DNA from: GCA-003244245 sp050699635
Lineage (GTDB): Bacteria; Actinomycetota; Actinomycetes; Mycobacteriales; Pseudonocardiaceae
NCBI GenBank assembly: GCA_050699635.1
Contig: JBOHFK010000004.1
Coordinates: 49,174 to 113,173, forward strand
Direction of reading: 5' to 3'
Length of the DNA stretch: 64,000 nucleotides
Shown: one piece after another, positions 1 through 7,602 of the stretch
Layout: every line of letters begins with the position of its first letter
Numbering within the stretch: the stretch's first letter is position 1
Made by a program: the position numbers and the translations under genes
The notes under the pieces: model-generated
Told to the model about the DNA's origin: nothing
The model's database searches: none
The model's input: the letters and a program-made list of their open reading frames with translations, nothing else

Positions 1-2
1 GG

Positions 3-980
3 TTTACCCAGCCCAGCAACGGGTTCCGCTATGACCTGCGAACCGCTCCGGGCAACAGTGGGGATGCCCTGGTGGATTTCCTGTTCACAGGTCACCGGGG
101 CTACTGCGAGCAATTCGCCTCGGCAATGGCGATCATGTTGCGCACCCTGCGTGTGCCGGCCCGAGTGGCGGTCGGCTTCACCTCGGGTACCGTGACCGGC
201 GGCTCCCGGCTGATCACCACCGATGACGCGCACGCCTGGGTCGAGGCCTGGTTCCCGGGCGCCGGCTGGCTGCCGTTCGACCCGACCCCACTGTCCGACG
301 GGCGCACAGTGCCACCCCCTTATGTGGCCACTGACCCCAACCCACCCACCGCCCTGGCGCTACCGCCCGAGCCCCCAGCGGCCGCCGTTCCCACCCCGGC
401 TCCAAGCGCACCTGCAGTGGCCGCACCGGGACGCAATGTCAGCGACTCCGGTCTGCCCCCCGGAATCAGGATCGGGCTGACCGTGACCGCGTTGTTGGGC
501 CTCAGTGCGCTGGCCGGGCTTGCCCCGCTGGGACTACGCGAGATCCAGCGCCGGCGCCGGCGATACCTGGTGAGCACCGGTGGCCCGCGAGCCGTCTCGG
601 CCGCGTGGGAGGAGGTCCTGGCCGAGTCCGCAGACCGCGGGGTGGTGCCCCCCGTCGGCGAGACTGTGCGGGCAAGTGCCCAGCGGCTGGTGCGTGAGCA
701 CGGCCTGGATGAGGCTGGGCAAGCCGGCCTGCACACCCTGGTCAGCGCGGTGGAGCGATCCTGGTACGCCAGTGCAGTCGACTCGGCCCAGCAACTTCGG
801 GCTAGTCCGACGCTTCGGGATGGTGGCCCACAACGCGATGACCACCGACCAAGCGGTCACGATCATGAGCTACGGGAAGCCATGGGGGCGCTGCTCGCCA
901 GCATGGCACTGTCCGCACCACTGACCAGGACAGCCCGACTGCTACCGCGTTCAGCGCTGCCCCAACACCGAACGCGGTAG
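3..980 (+). CDS. Transglutaminase-like membrane protein, C-terminal part
   Basis: The frame is open from base 3 to TAG at 980, so the true start lies outside the window. The visible part has the papain-like transglutaminase core: Cys in GYCEQFA, His in DDAHAWVEAW and Asp in FDPTP, the expected catalytic triad. A Pro/Ala-rich linker, one transmembrane helix (bases about 465-535) and a basic cytoplasmic tail with a DUF4129-like segment (AWEEVLAESADRG to ERSWYA) follow. This is the TgpA/DUF3488 architecture. In actinobacteria such genes usually sit beside moxR and DUF58 genes (known of the family; not visible here). The substrate is unknown. Confidence 0.85.
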   Translation, partial: FTQPSNGFRYDLRTAPGNSGDALVDFLFTGHRGYCEQFASAMAIMLRTLRVPARVAVGFTSGTVTGGSRLITTDDAHAWVEAWFPGAGWLPFDPTPLSDGRTVPPPYVATDPNPPTALALPPEPPAAAVPTPAPSAPAVAAPGRNVSDSGLPPGIRIGLTVTALLGLSALAGLAPLGLREIQRRRRRYLVSTGGPRAVSAAWEEVLAESADRGVVPPVGETVRASAQRLVREHGLDEAGQAGLHTLVSAVERSWYASAVDSAQQLRASPTLRDGGPQRDDHRPSGHDHELREAMGALLASMALSAPLTRTARLLPRSALPQHRTR

Positions 981-991
981 CGGCCGGCTGG

Positions 992-1387
992 CTAGTGCTC
1001 CTCGAAACGGCGGCGGAAGCGTTGTTCCATCCGCTGGGCCAGGGTGCTACGCCCCTGACCAGGTGGCGAGCGGTCCGCTGGTCCCGCGCGCCTAGCATCG
1101 CCGGCCGTGCGCCGGGAGAAGATCGCGACGATCGCCCCGGCAAACATCACCAAGAAGCCGGCAACGCTGATGACCGGGATCCCGGCCAGACGGAAGTATG
1201 GGAGCACAACACCAGCGACAAGCAGCAGCAGGCCCAGCACGAATACCGCGATACCCTGGAATCGGCGGCGGTGGGACAAGCTGCGCATCCGGGCGCCCCG
1301 GACGTTGGACGCGAACTTCGGGTCCTCTGCGTAGAGCGCGCGCTCGATCTGGTCGAGCAGACGCTGCTCGTGCTCGGAGAGTGGCAT
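992..1387 (-). CDS. DUF3040 small membrane protein
   Basis: 131 residues. It opens with MPLSEHEQRLLDQIERAL, the signature N-terminus of DUF3040 proteins, then has a basic stretch, two hydrophobic helices (about residues 45-65 and 68-88) and a charged tail. The ATG at 1387 is preceded by GGAGGAG at good spacing. The open frame runs further upstream but that part looks non-coding. The gene converges on the transglutaminase gene, with 11 bp between stops. Function is unknown; the family is typical of actinobacteria and probably sits in the cytoplasmic membrane. Confidence 0.85.
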   Translation of the reverse strand: MPLSEHEQRLLDQIERALYAEDPKFASNVRGARMRSLSHRRRFQGIAVFVLGLLLLVAGVVLPYFRLAGIPVISVAGFLVMFAGAIVAIFSRRTAGDARRAGPADRSPPGQGRSTLAQRMEQRFRRRFEEH

Positions 1388-1517
1388 CGCTCCTCCTCCG
1401 GCACTCCGTTGTGAATAGGGTCGTCGACACAAGTATGTGCCCCCGACGGTACCTCTAGCTACTACCCAGCCACCGAGGACTCCTACCATCGAGGATACGA
1501 GCCCGCGACGGTATCGA

Positions 1518-2822
1518 CTAGCCGATCTCGTTACCCGATTCAGGGAAGACCTCGGAATCTGCGCGATCGGACCACCCAGGAGGGTCCAGCAGGGTGGCTG
1601 GTCGCACCGCGGCGCTGCCGAAACGGGACCGAGCGGCGTCCGCGGCACGCTCGGCGTCCGACCAGTGCGCGGTGGCGCCGCCGCTATCCAGGGTGAGTTG
1701 CTCGCCCGCCACGCCCCGGATCAGCTGTTCTACCCGCACCCCCAGTAGCCGGACCGCCATCCCCCGGGGCCGGTGGGCATCCAGCAGCTCGGCGGCCACC
1801 GAAAACACCACGCGCGCGGAGTCGGCCGGATCGGCCAGTGTTCGGGAGCGGCTGACCGTGCTGAAGTCGGGGTAGCGAATCTTCAGGACGATGGTTCGCC
1901 CGCGCAGGCCGCGCCGGCGTAGCCCGGCCGTGGTGCGCTCGACCAGCCGCAGCAACTCGCGCCGCAACACCGTCCGGTCGGCCACATCGTGGGCGAACGT
2001 CTCCTCCGCTCCCACCGATTTCTCCGGCAGGTCGGGCACCACCCGCCGGTCGTCCCAGCCGTTCGCGAGCCCATGCAGGTGCTGAGCGCTTGCCGCCCCT
2101 ACCGCGCGCCGCAACACCGGCAGCGGGGTGCGAGCCACGTCGGCCACCGTGGCGCATCCCAGCCGGTGCAGCGCTTGGGCGGTGCGCGGACCCACCCCCC
2201 ACAACGCGGACAACGGCAACGGGTGCAAAAACTCCAGAACACCGTCGGCCGGCACCACAAGCAGCCCGTCGGGCTTTGCCAGCCCGGAGGCGAGCTTGGC
2301 CAGGAACTTGCTCGGTGCCACCCCGACCGAGCAGGTCAGGCGGTGCGCATCGAAAACCTGCCCGCGGATCCACTCCCCTATCCCGGCTGGGCCCATCCCC
2401 AACCGGCGCACCGACCCACTGACATCGAGGAAGGCCTCGTCCAGGCTCAGCGGTTCGACCAGCGGGGTGATCTCGCGGAACAACGCCATCACCCCGCGAG
2501 AGACCTCCGCATAGTGGTGGAATTGCGGAGGCACGAACTCCGCTTGTGGGCACAGCCGGCGGGCCTGCACCACCGGCATCGCGGACCGGACCCCGAACGC
2601 CCGAGCCTGATACGTCGCCGACAGCACGACGCCACGATCTCCGGCCGGATTGTTTCCGCCTGCCACCACCACCGGACGCTCGGCCAGCTCAGGGCGTTCG
2701 CGCACCTCGACGGCGGCGTAGAAGGCATCCATGTCGACGTGCAGCACGGCGCAGCCGGCGTCATTACCCTGATCAGCACGGCTCGCCGCTACGCACCGCG
2801 GGAGGTCGGCGCTGCGCCCCAC
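1518..2822 (-). CDS. dinB: DNA polymerase IV (Y-family)
   Basis: 434 residues; error-prone translesion polymerase. The catalytic motifs are present: LHVDMDAFYAAVE near residue 27 with the first metal-binding Asp, the YQARAFGVRSAMP finger segment, and SLDEAFLDVS with the Asp-Glu pair. The two helix-hairpin-helix stretches and a little-finger domain follow. The GTG at 2822 has GGAGG five bases upstream. It adds about 26 residues before the conserved LHVDMD start, so an internal GTG at the Val before LHVDMD is a possible alternative. The upstream leader is a 17-bp tandem repeat whose units each contain SD plus GTG (see 2817-2874). Confidence 0.93.
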   Translation of the reverse strand: MGRSADLPRCVAASRADQGNDAGCAVLHVDMDAFYAAVEVRERPELAERPVVVAGGNNPAGDRGVVLSATYQARAFGVRSAMPVVQARRLCPQAEFVPPQFHHYAEVSRGVMALFREITPLVEPLSLDEAFLDVSGSVRRLGMGPAGIGEWIRGQVFDAHRLTCSVGVAPSKFLAKLASGLAKPDGLLVVPADGVLEFLHPLPLSALWGVGPRTAQALHRLGCATVADVARTPLPVLRRAVGAASAQHLHGLANGWDDRRVVPDLPEKSVGAEETFAHDVADRTVLRRELLRLVERTTAGLRRRGLRGRTIVLKIRYPDFSTVSRSRTLADPADSARVVFSVAAELLDAHRPRGMAVRLLGVRVEQLIRGVAGEQLTLDSGGATAHWSDAERAADAARSRFGSAAVRPATLLDPPGWSDRADSEVFPESGNEIG

Positions 2823-2874
2823 TAAAACCTCCGTCCCACTAAAACCTCCGCCCCACTAAAACCTCCGCCCCACT
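2817..2874 (-). repeat. 17-bp tandem repeat forming the dinB leader (chained mini-ORFs)
   Basis: Three near-perfect 17-bp units (2817-2833, 2834-2850, 2851-2867) and a partial fourth. Read on the minus strand each unit is GTGGGRCGGAGGTTTTA. From each of the three upstream GTGs the frame reads Met-Gly-Arg-Arg-Phe-stop. The stop TAG overlaps the next GTG as TAGTG, and the CGGAGG inside each mini-ORF is an SD for the next start. The last GTG (2822) opens dinB. Reinitiation coupling is inferred; a slipped-strand expansion of an RBS/start segment is the simplest origin. Confidence 0.7.
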
Positions 2875-2929
2875 GGAGCCGCCGCCCATGACAGGCCCGT
2901 TAGCCGAACATGTGTTCGATTCATCTACT

Positions 2930-3670
2930 CTAGCCGATCGTCGGACGCCGAGCCAGCACGTGCAACCGGCTGGCAATATCACGCAGGGGCGCTTGTCCGG
3001 CTGCGGCCAACTCCAGCTCCGCAAGCTGATCGGCGGCACCGGAATGAGCCTCCAGCACACCGCCAGGCACCAGGTCGGCGACTACCCCATCGCCTTGCAG
3101 CAGCTCGACACCCAGCCCGCTGGACTCGAGTAGCGCAGTAAGGCGCCCGATGTCGAAACGGCGCAACACTGGGTCGGACCCACCGAGCCGGTCATCTGGA
3201 TCCTCCAATAGCCGGAGCGCCTCAGCAAAGCGTCCGGCCAGCGAGCGAACCAGCACCGCCGCGTACCGGTTGGCCACCAGGACCGAAACGGCGCCACCGG
3301 GCGCGGTGGCGTGGGCGAGTGCCACAACCGCCGCGCTGGGATCTTCAACCACCTCGAGGACACCATGGCCGAGTACGAGATCAGCGCTGGCTGCCGGCAC
3401 CACATCGGCCAGCGAGTCGGCATCACCCTGCACCGGGTTCACCCGCTCCTGCACACCAGCATCGGCGGCCCGGCGGTGCAGGGTGGCCAGCGCATTGGGG
3501 CTCGGTTCCACGACCGTGACCAGGCAGCCGGATCTGGCCAGCGGCACGGCCCACCCGCCGCTGCCACCACCCACATCCAGCACCCGGGGGTCGGCGCCCA
3601 GCCGCAGGCGTGCCGCAGCGACCTCGGCCTCCAAGGCTCGGTGTACCGCGCCGGCTCGCATTCCCAGCAC
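2930..3670 (-). CDS. Class I SAM-dependent methyltransferase
   Basis: 246 residues. Motif I is VLDVGGGSGGWAVPLA (about residues 30-45), followed by an acidic post-I segment TVVEPSP, motif II around DLVLGHGVLEVVEDP, and the usual beta-strand and helix alternation with GGAVSVLVANR. It is a stand-alone Rossmann methyltransferase without a recognisable substrate domain. It diverges from the ParA-type gene across about 96 bp and follows the same direction as dinB. The ATG at 3670 is taken as start; a second ATG lies three codons inside. The substrate cannot be deduced. Confidence 0.8.
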   Translation of the reverse strand: MLGMRAGAVHRALEAEVAAARLRLGADPRVLDVGGGSGGWAVPLARSGCLVTVVEPSPNALATLHRRAADAGVQERVNPVQGDADSLADVVPAASADLVLGHGVLEVVEDPSAAVVALAHATAPGGAVSVLVANRYAAVLVRSLAGRFAEALRLLEDPDDRLGGSDPVLRRFDIGRLTALLESSGLGVELLQGDGVVADLVPGGVLEAHSGAADQLAELELAAAGQAPLRDIASRLHVLARRPTIG

Positions 3671-3766
3671 CTTAGAGGCCCAGCATTTCCAGAGGTTGCG
3701 AGACCGTGGTCACTCCGGCAACCCCGGGGGAACACCGGAGAAACCCGGGCACCATAAGCTGCCCCG

Positions 3767-4585
3767 GTGCGAACCGTGGCCGTGCTCAGCCTCAAAGGCG
3801 GCGTGGGCAAGACCTCCGTCGTACTGGGATTGGCCGGCGCGGCTCAGCAGCGGAACATCCGGACCCTCGTCGTGGACCTCGACCCGCAGGGCAACTGCAC
3901 CGCCACCCTGGATCCTGATGCGACAAAATTCACGCTGGCCGATGTACTGACCGATCCGAGACGCTCAGTGCTCAGGGACGCTATCGGGCCCAGCGCGTGG
4001 GGTGAGAACCTGGATGTCCTGGTCGGCGGCGAGGAGACCGAGGCGCACAACCGACCGGATCCCGATCGCGCCGGACTCGGTCGCCTCGACCAGGCGCTGT
4101 CCAAGCTCGACGGGCTGGCCGACAGCCCGTCGAGTTACCGGCTGGTACTGCTGGACTGCCCACCCTCGCTCGGCCAACTCACCCGTTCGGCGCTGGTGGC
4201 CGCCGACCGGGCGCTGCTGATCACCGAACCGACGATCTATGCGGTCGCCGGCGTACAGCGCGCTTTCGAAGCCGTGCAGGCCGAGCGGGCGCACAACCCT
4301 GACCTGCAACCTCTCGGGGTGGTGATCAACCGGGTCCGGGCACGCTCCAGCGAGCACAGTTATCGAATCAGCGAACTTCGGGAGATCTTCGGCCCGTTGG
4401 TGCTGTCCACCGTGGTGCCGGACCGCTCGGCGGTCCAACAGGCCCAGGGGGCCGGGTTACCGATCCAGCGCTGGGCGACTCCCGGCGGGCGGGACGTCTC
4501 AATAGCCTTTGACGTGCTGCTGGCCCGGATGCTGCGCACCAGCCAGCTACGACGTCGCACCCACACCGACCTGGCCCAGACATAG
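3767..4585 (+). CDS. ParA/Soj-family ATPase without a ParB partner
   Basis: 272 residues, GTG start. It shows the deviant Walker A LKGGVGKTS near residue 9, the A' motif VDLDPQGNCT, Walker B LVLLDCPPSL and a long C-terminal helix region, as in ParA/MinD-like P-loop ATPases (usual length 250-300). No parB-like gene is adjacent. Chromosomal parAB of actinobacteria lie near the origin beside rsmG, so this is most likely an accessory or orphan ParA used to position some cargo. What it positions is unknown. Confidence 0.85.
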   Translation: MRTVAVLSLKGGVGKTSVVLGLAGAAQQRNIRTLVVDLDPQGNCTATLDPDATKFTLADVLTDPRRSVLRDAIGPSAWGENLDVLVGGEETEAHNRPDPDRAGLGRLDQALSKLDGLADSPSSYRLVLLDCPPSLGQLTRSALVAADRALLITEPTIYAVAGVQRAFEAVQAERAHNPDLQPLGVVINRVRARSSEHSYRISELREIFGPLVLSTVVPDRSAVQQAQGAGLPIQRWATPGGRDVSIAFDVLLARMLRTSQLRRRTHTDLAQT

Positions 4586-4607
4586 CCCCGTAACGCTCAA
4601 GTCCCCT

Positions 4608-4663
4608 CCCGCGTGTCGTGCTCCCGTGCACGTTGCGTCGAGCTCCCGTGCCCACCGTGTCGC
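4608..4663. repeat. Degenerate GTGTCG..CTCCCGTGC short repeats
   Basis: The gap between the ParA gene and doxX contains imperfect copies of GTGTCGTGCTCCCGTGC, GCGTCGAGCTCCCGTGC and ACCGTGTCGCCCGG. The same core (GTGTCGCTCCC) recurs as two 22-bp copies at 18229-18272. No gene is seen in 4586-4720. Confidence 0.45.
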
Positions 4664-4720
4664 CCGGCATCGGCGTGTGCAGTCCTTCCCCGGTCACATC
4701 GGCGGTACACGCAGCCAGGT

Positions 4721-4747
4721 TGTCACAGCCAATGGCGCCATCTCGTC
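4721..4747 (+). promoter_or_regulatory. Candidate ECF41 promoter of doxX
   Basis: TGTCACA at 4721-4727 and CGTC at 4744-4747, 16 bp apart, 34 bp before the doxX ATG. This matches the TGTCACA ... CGTC motif reported for ECF41 sigma factors, and an ECF41 gene lies two positions downstream. Seen in sequence; activity is inferred. Confidence 0.65.
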
Positions 4748-4780
4748 TCTGGTGGAGAGCCGAACCTGGAGGTGGCGCCG

Positions 4781-5149
4781 ATGAACACCGTTGTATGGGT
4801 CTGCCAGGGACTGTTGGCGGTCCTGTTCCTGATATCCGGTAGTGCGAAGATCAGCATGTCGAGGGAACGGTTGCTGGCGACGGGCCAGACCGGGATCGCT
4901 CCGTTTCCCATGCCTCTGGTACGTCTCGCTGCCGCTGCTGAGCTGCTCGCCGCCGTGGGCCTGATTGTGCCCTGGGCGAGCGGTGTCCTGCCGGTGTTGA
5001 CCCCGATCGCAGCGGTCGGATTGGGCGCGGTGATGATCGGCGCGGCAGGCTCGCACCTTCACCTACGCGAACCACGCACCGCCGGGCTCAACGTGGTAAT
5101 CCTATTCGTGTGCGTCCTCGTCGCCGTGGCCCGATTCACCGGACACTAA
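4781..5149 (+). CDS. DoxX-like membrane protein
   Basis: 122 residues with four hydrophobic helices: VVWVCQGLLAVLFLISG, a segment around LVRLAAAAELLAAVGLI, PVLTPIAAVGLGAVMIG and NVVILFVCVLVAVARF. This is the compact DoxX/DoxD-like four-helix fold. The ATG at 4781 has GGAGG nine bases upstream; upstream in-frame codons look non-coding. It lies directly before an ECF41 sigma-factor gene and behind a candidate ECF41 promoter. ECF41 factors commonly drive one neighbouring gene (carboxymuconolactone decarboxylase, oxidoreductase, epimerase or DoxX-type). Biochemical role is unresolved. Confidence 0.85.
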   Translation: MNTVVWVCQGLLAVLFLISGSAKISMSRERLLATGQTGIAPFPMPLVRLAAAAELLAAVGLIVPWASGVLPVLTPIAAVGLGAVMIGAAGSHLHLREPRTAGLNVVILFVCVLVAVARFTGH

Positions 5150-5155
5150 CTTCGC

Positions 5156-5190
5156 CACAGTGCAAGAAAATTCATGTGCGCAGCACTGTG
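5156..5190 (+). terminator. Hairpin between doxX and the sigma-factor gene
   Basis: Perfect 8-bp inverted repeat CACAGTGC (5156-5163) and GCACTGTG (5183-5190) with a 19-base AT-rich loop, 6 bp after the doxX stop. There is no clear T-tract. It could attenuate read-through into the sigma gene or be an operator. Confidence 0.4.
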
Positions 5191-5239
5191 AAGGAGTCGA
5201 ACTGTTACAGAAAGAGTCAACGCAATGGGGAGATCCTCG

Positions 5240-6154
5240 GTGAACTCGCTCGATCTTGAAGATCTCTATCGCGATCTTCGTCCCTTTGGTTTCGCGATTG
5301 CCTACCGTATGCTCGGCAGCGTCAGCGAGGCGGAGGACGTGGTACAGGAGGCATTCATCCGGCTGAGCCACTCAACTGATGAGAAGATCAATAACCCGAA
5401 GGCTTACCTCGCGACCGTCACCACGCGCCTGGCGATCGATGTGCTCCGCTCGGCTCGCATGCAACGCGAGACTTATGTCGGTCCCTGGTTGCCAGAACCA
5501 CTGGTCAAAGACTACGCAACGGACGTCGCTGAGGTCGCTGAAACCGCCGAGTCGCTAACCATGGCGTTCCTGATCATGCTTGAGCAGCTCTCGCCCATCG
5601 AACGAGCAGTGTTCCTGATGCGGGAGGTGTTCGCCTACGAATACGATGAGATCGCGCGGATCGTGGGCAAGAGTCAAGCGAACTGCAGACAACTCGCGAG
5701 GCGAGCCCGTCAGCGAATCGAAAACGGCAAGCCTCGCTTCGAGGCGTCTGGTGAGGAACAGGCCACACTCGCCCAACGATTTTTCGCCGCCTGCCAGGAC
5801 GGCGACGTCGACGGACTGGTCACGTTGCTCGCCAGCAATGCCGCCTTCTACGGCGATGGCGGTGACAAGGGCACCGGCGTGCCATATCCAGTCTATGGCC
5901 GCGACAACGTGGTGACGCTCCTGCTGGGGCTGTTTCGAGTTTCCCGCCGACTCGACGTGCAGCTACAGGCCGTCGAGGTCAACGGCCAGCCGGGTGCCAA
6001 GTGCCTCGACTCCGCCGGCGGCCTGATCAGTGTCCTCAGCCTGGACATCGCGGATGGCGCGATCCACGTCGTCCGCTCGATCGTGAATCCCGAGAAGCTC
6101 CGACATCTCGGGGCCCTGTCGCCGATCGGCCGCCGGGCCCAGAAGCCAAGCTAG
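5240..6154 (+). CDS. ECF41-group sigma factor with fused SnoaL-like domain
   Basis: 304 residues from the GTG at 5240, which has GGGGAG upstream; an ATG at 5225 would add five residues. Region 2 (FAIAYRMLGSVSEAEDVVQEAFIRL) and region 4 (LSPIERAVFLMREVFAYEYDEIARIVGKSQ) are followed by an NTF2/SnoaL-like C-terminal domain. The group hallmarks are present: YVGPWLPEP between the sigma regions, DGGDKG (usual form DGGGK) and NPEKL near the C-terminus. Such factors lack an anti-sigma factor and are controlled by the fused domain. The gene has noticeably lower GC than its surroundings, which may indicate acquisition. Confidence 0.92.
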   Translation: MNSLDLEDLYRDLRPFGFAIAYRMLGSVSEAEDVVQEAFIRLSHSTDEKINNPKAYLATVTTRLAIDVLRSARMQRETYVGPWLPEPLVKDYATDVAEVAETAESLTMAFLIMLEQLSPIERAVFLMREVFAYEYDEIARIVGKSQANCRQLARRARQRIENGKPRFEASGEEQATLAQRFFAACQDGDVDGLVTLLASNAAFYGDGGDKGTGVPYPVYGRDNVVTLLLGLFRVSRRLDVQLQAVEVNGQPGAKCLDSAGGLISVLSLDIADGAIHVVRSIVNPEKLRHLGALSPIGRRAQKPS

Positions 6155-6178
6155 CGGTAGCCGGCACCGAGAACCGGA

Positions 6179-7003
6179 TCAGCCCTGGCCGGGCTGTGGC
6201 TGGCCCTGCGGGGGCAGCACCTGCTTCGGCGCGGTGGGTTGCGGCGCCGGCTCACCGGCAGTGACCTCGCCCGCAATCGGCGCTCCACGGATCGAGGCGC
6301 GAATCTGTTCCAACCGGGACCGGCCAGCCATGTCGAGCGAGGACTGTTGCACCTCCAGCATGCGGCCCTGCACCGAGTTCTGAGCGAGTTCGGCCGCCCC
6401 GAGCGCGTTGGCGTAGCGGCGCTCGATCTTGTCCCGTACCTCGTCCAGGGAGGGCGTATTGCCTGGCGCAGCCAGCTCGGTCATGGACTGCAGCGAGGCG
6501 GAGACCTGCTCCTGCATCTTCGCCTGTTCCAACTGGGAGAGCAGCTTCGTCCGCTCCGCGATCTTCTGCTGCAACACCATCGCGTTGCGCTCCACCGCCT
6601 GCTTGGCCTGACCCGCGGCCTGGAGCGACTGGTCGTGCAACGTCTTGAGGTCCTCCACGGATTGCTCCGCGGTGACCAACTGGGTGGCGAAGGACTCCGC
6701 GGCCTGCTCGTACTGCTGTGCCTTCGTCTGATCGCCCTGGCCCCGGGCCTCGTCGGCGAGCACCAGCGCTTGCCGGGCTGACGATTGCAGCTTCTCGATC
6801 TCACCGAGCTGCCGGTTGAGCTTCACTTCCAGCTGGCGCTGGTTACCGATCACAGCGGCGGCCTGCTGGGATAGTCCCTGGTGTTGCCGCTGTGCATCCT
6901 CGATGGCCTGCTGGATCTGGACCTTTGGATCGGCGTATTCGTCGATCTTGGACGAGAACGCTGCCATGAGGTACTTCCAGGCCTTCACAAACGGGTTGGC
7001 CAT
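6179..7003 (-). CDS. pspA: PspA/IM30 (ESCRT-III-like) envelope stress protein
   Basis: 274 residues, almost entirely alpha-helical and Gln/Ala-rich, opening with ANPFVKAWKYLMAAFSSKID and DPKVQIQQAIEDA, as in actinobacterial PspA. Long coiled coils run through residues 25-215; the tail is Pro/Gln-rich. It coats and stabilises the cytoplasmic membrane under stress. The ATG at 7003 fits the family N-terminus; 27 upstream in-frame residues are not conserved-looking. It lies just downstream of clgR in the same orientation, the mycobacterial clgR-pspA order, where ClgR activates pspA. Confidence 0.93.
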   Translation of the reverse strand: MANPFVKAWKYLMAAFSSKIDEYADPKVQIQQAIEDAQRQHQGLSQQAAAVIGNQRQLEVKLNRQLGEIEKLQSSARQALVLADEARGQGDQTKAQQYEQAAESFATQLVTAEQSVEDLKTLHDQSLQAAGQAKQAVERNAMVLQQKIAERTKLLSQLEQAKMQEQVSASLQSMTELAAPGNTPSLDEVRDKIERRYANALGAAELAQNSVQGRMLEVQQSSLDMAGRSRLEQIRASIRGAPIAGEVTAGEPAPQPTAPKQVLPPQGQPQPGQG

Positions 7004-7197
7004 CTCCTGCGCTGCCTCTCTTCGTGACCAATCGGGCCTAGCTTCCCGCGCCCGACCACGGCCCGCCCGGCAGGCCCAACTCAAGCCGGCCGGTGGAGCC
7101 GCATGCTAGCTCCATGGTGTCAGGTGCTCGGCAACGCTTCCACCGACCCCAGGGAGAACCAGGGGTTATCCCTGACCTCGACCCCACCGGTCGGGCC

Positions 7198-7479
7198 TCA
7201 GGCAGCGACCAGCTCGGCTGCGAGGGTATCGGGCATCTCGGGCAGGTACACCGGACCGAGATCGTCAGCAACCCGCCGCAGCAGCTCGTCCAGCGGCAGA
7301 TCTAGAGCGTCACAGATCGATGCGAGGAGTTCGCTGGAGGGCTCCTTGCGCCCTCGTTCAACCTCAGAGAGATATCCCAGACTGACCCTGGCGATCCGGG
7401 AAACCTCGCGCAGCGTGCGTTGCTGCGAGGTCCGCGTCCGGCGCAACCGGTCGCCGATGGCCTCCCGCAGCAACGTCAT
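7198..7479 (-). CDS. clgR: XRE-family regulator ClgR
   Basis: 93 residues, one helix-turn-helix: TLREVSRIARVSLGYLSEVERGRKEPSSELLASICDAL is the typical ClgR/XRE HTH (split here only by reading). In actinobacteria ClgR activates clp protease genes and the psp response. The C-terminus ends in LVAA, resembling the Ala-Ala tail through which ClgR of other actinobacteria is degraded by ClpP (family knowledge; degradation here is inferred). It lies between pgsA and pspA in the same direction. The cinA gene that often separates pgsA and clgR is absent. No clear ClgR box was seen in 7004-7197. Confidence 0.9.
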   Translation of the reverse strand: MTLLREAIGDRLRRTRTSQQRTLREVSRIARVSLGYLSEVERGRKEPSSELLASICDALDLPLDELLRRVADDLGPVYLPEMPDTLAAELVAA

Positions 7480-7602
7480 TGCGATTCCCTCCAGATTTTC
7501 GGGTCAGGGTACTCCAGATCAGCGTGCTCCCCTCCTACCGTACTCACCAGCCGGCCGGCCGGGCGTCCGCCGTGGGCGAACGCCACCGGGATCGCACCAC
7601 GG

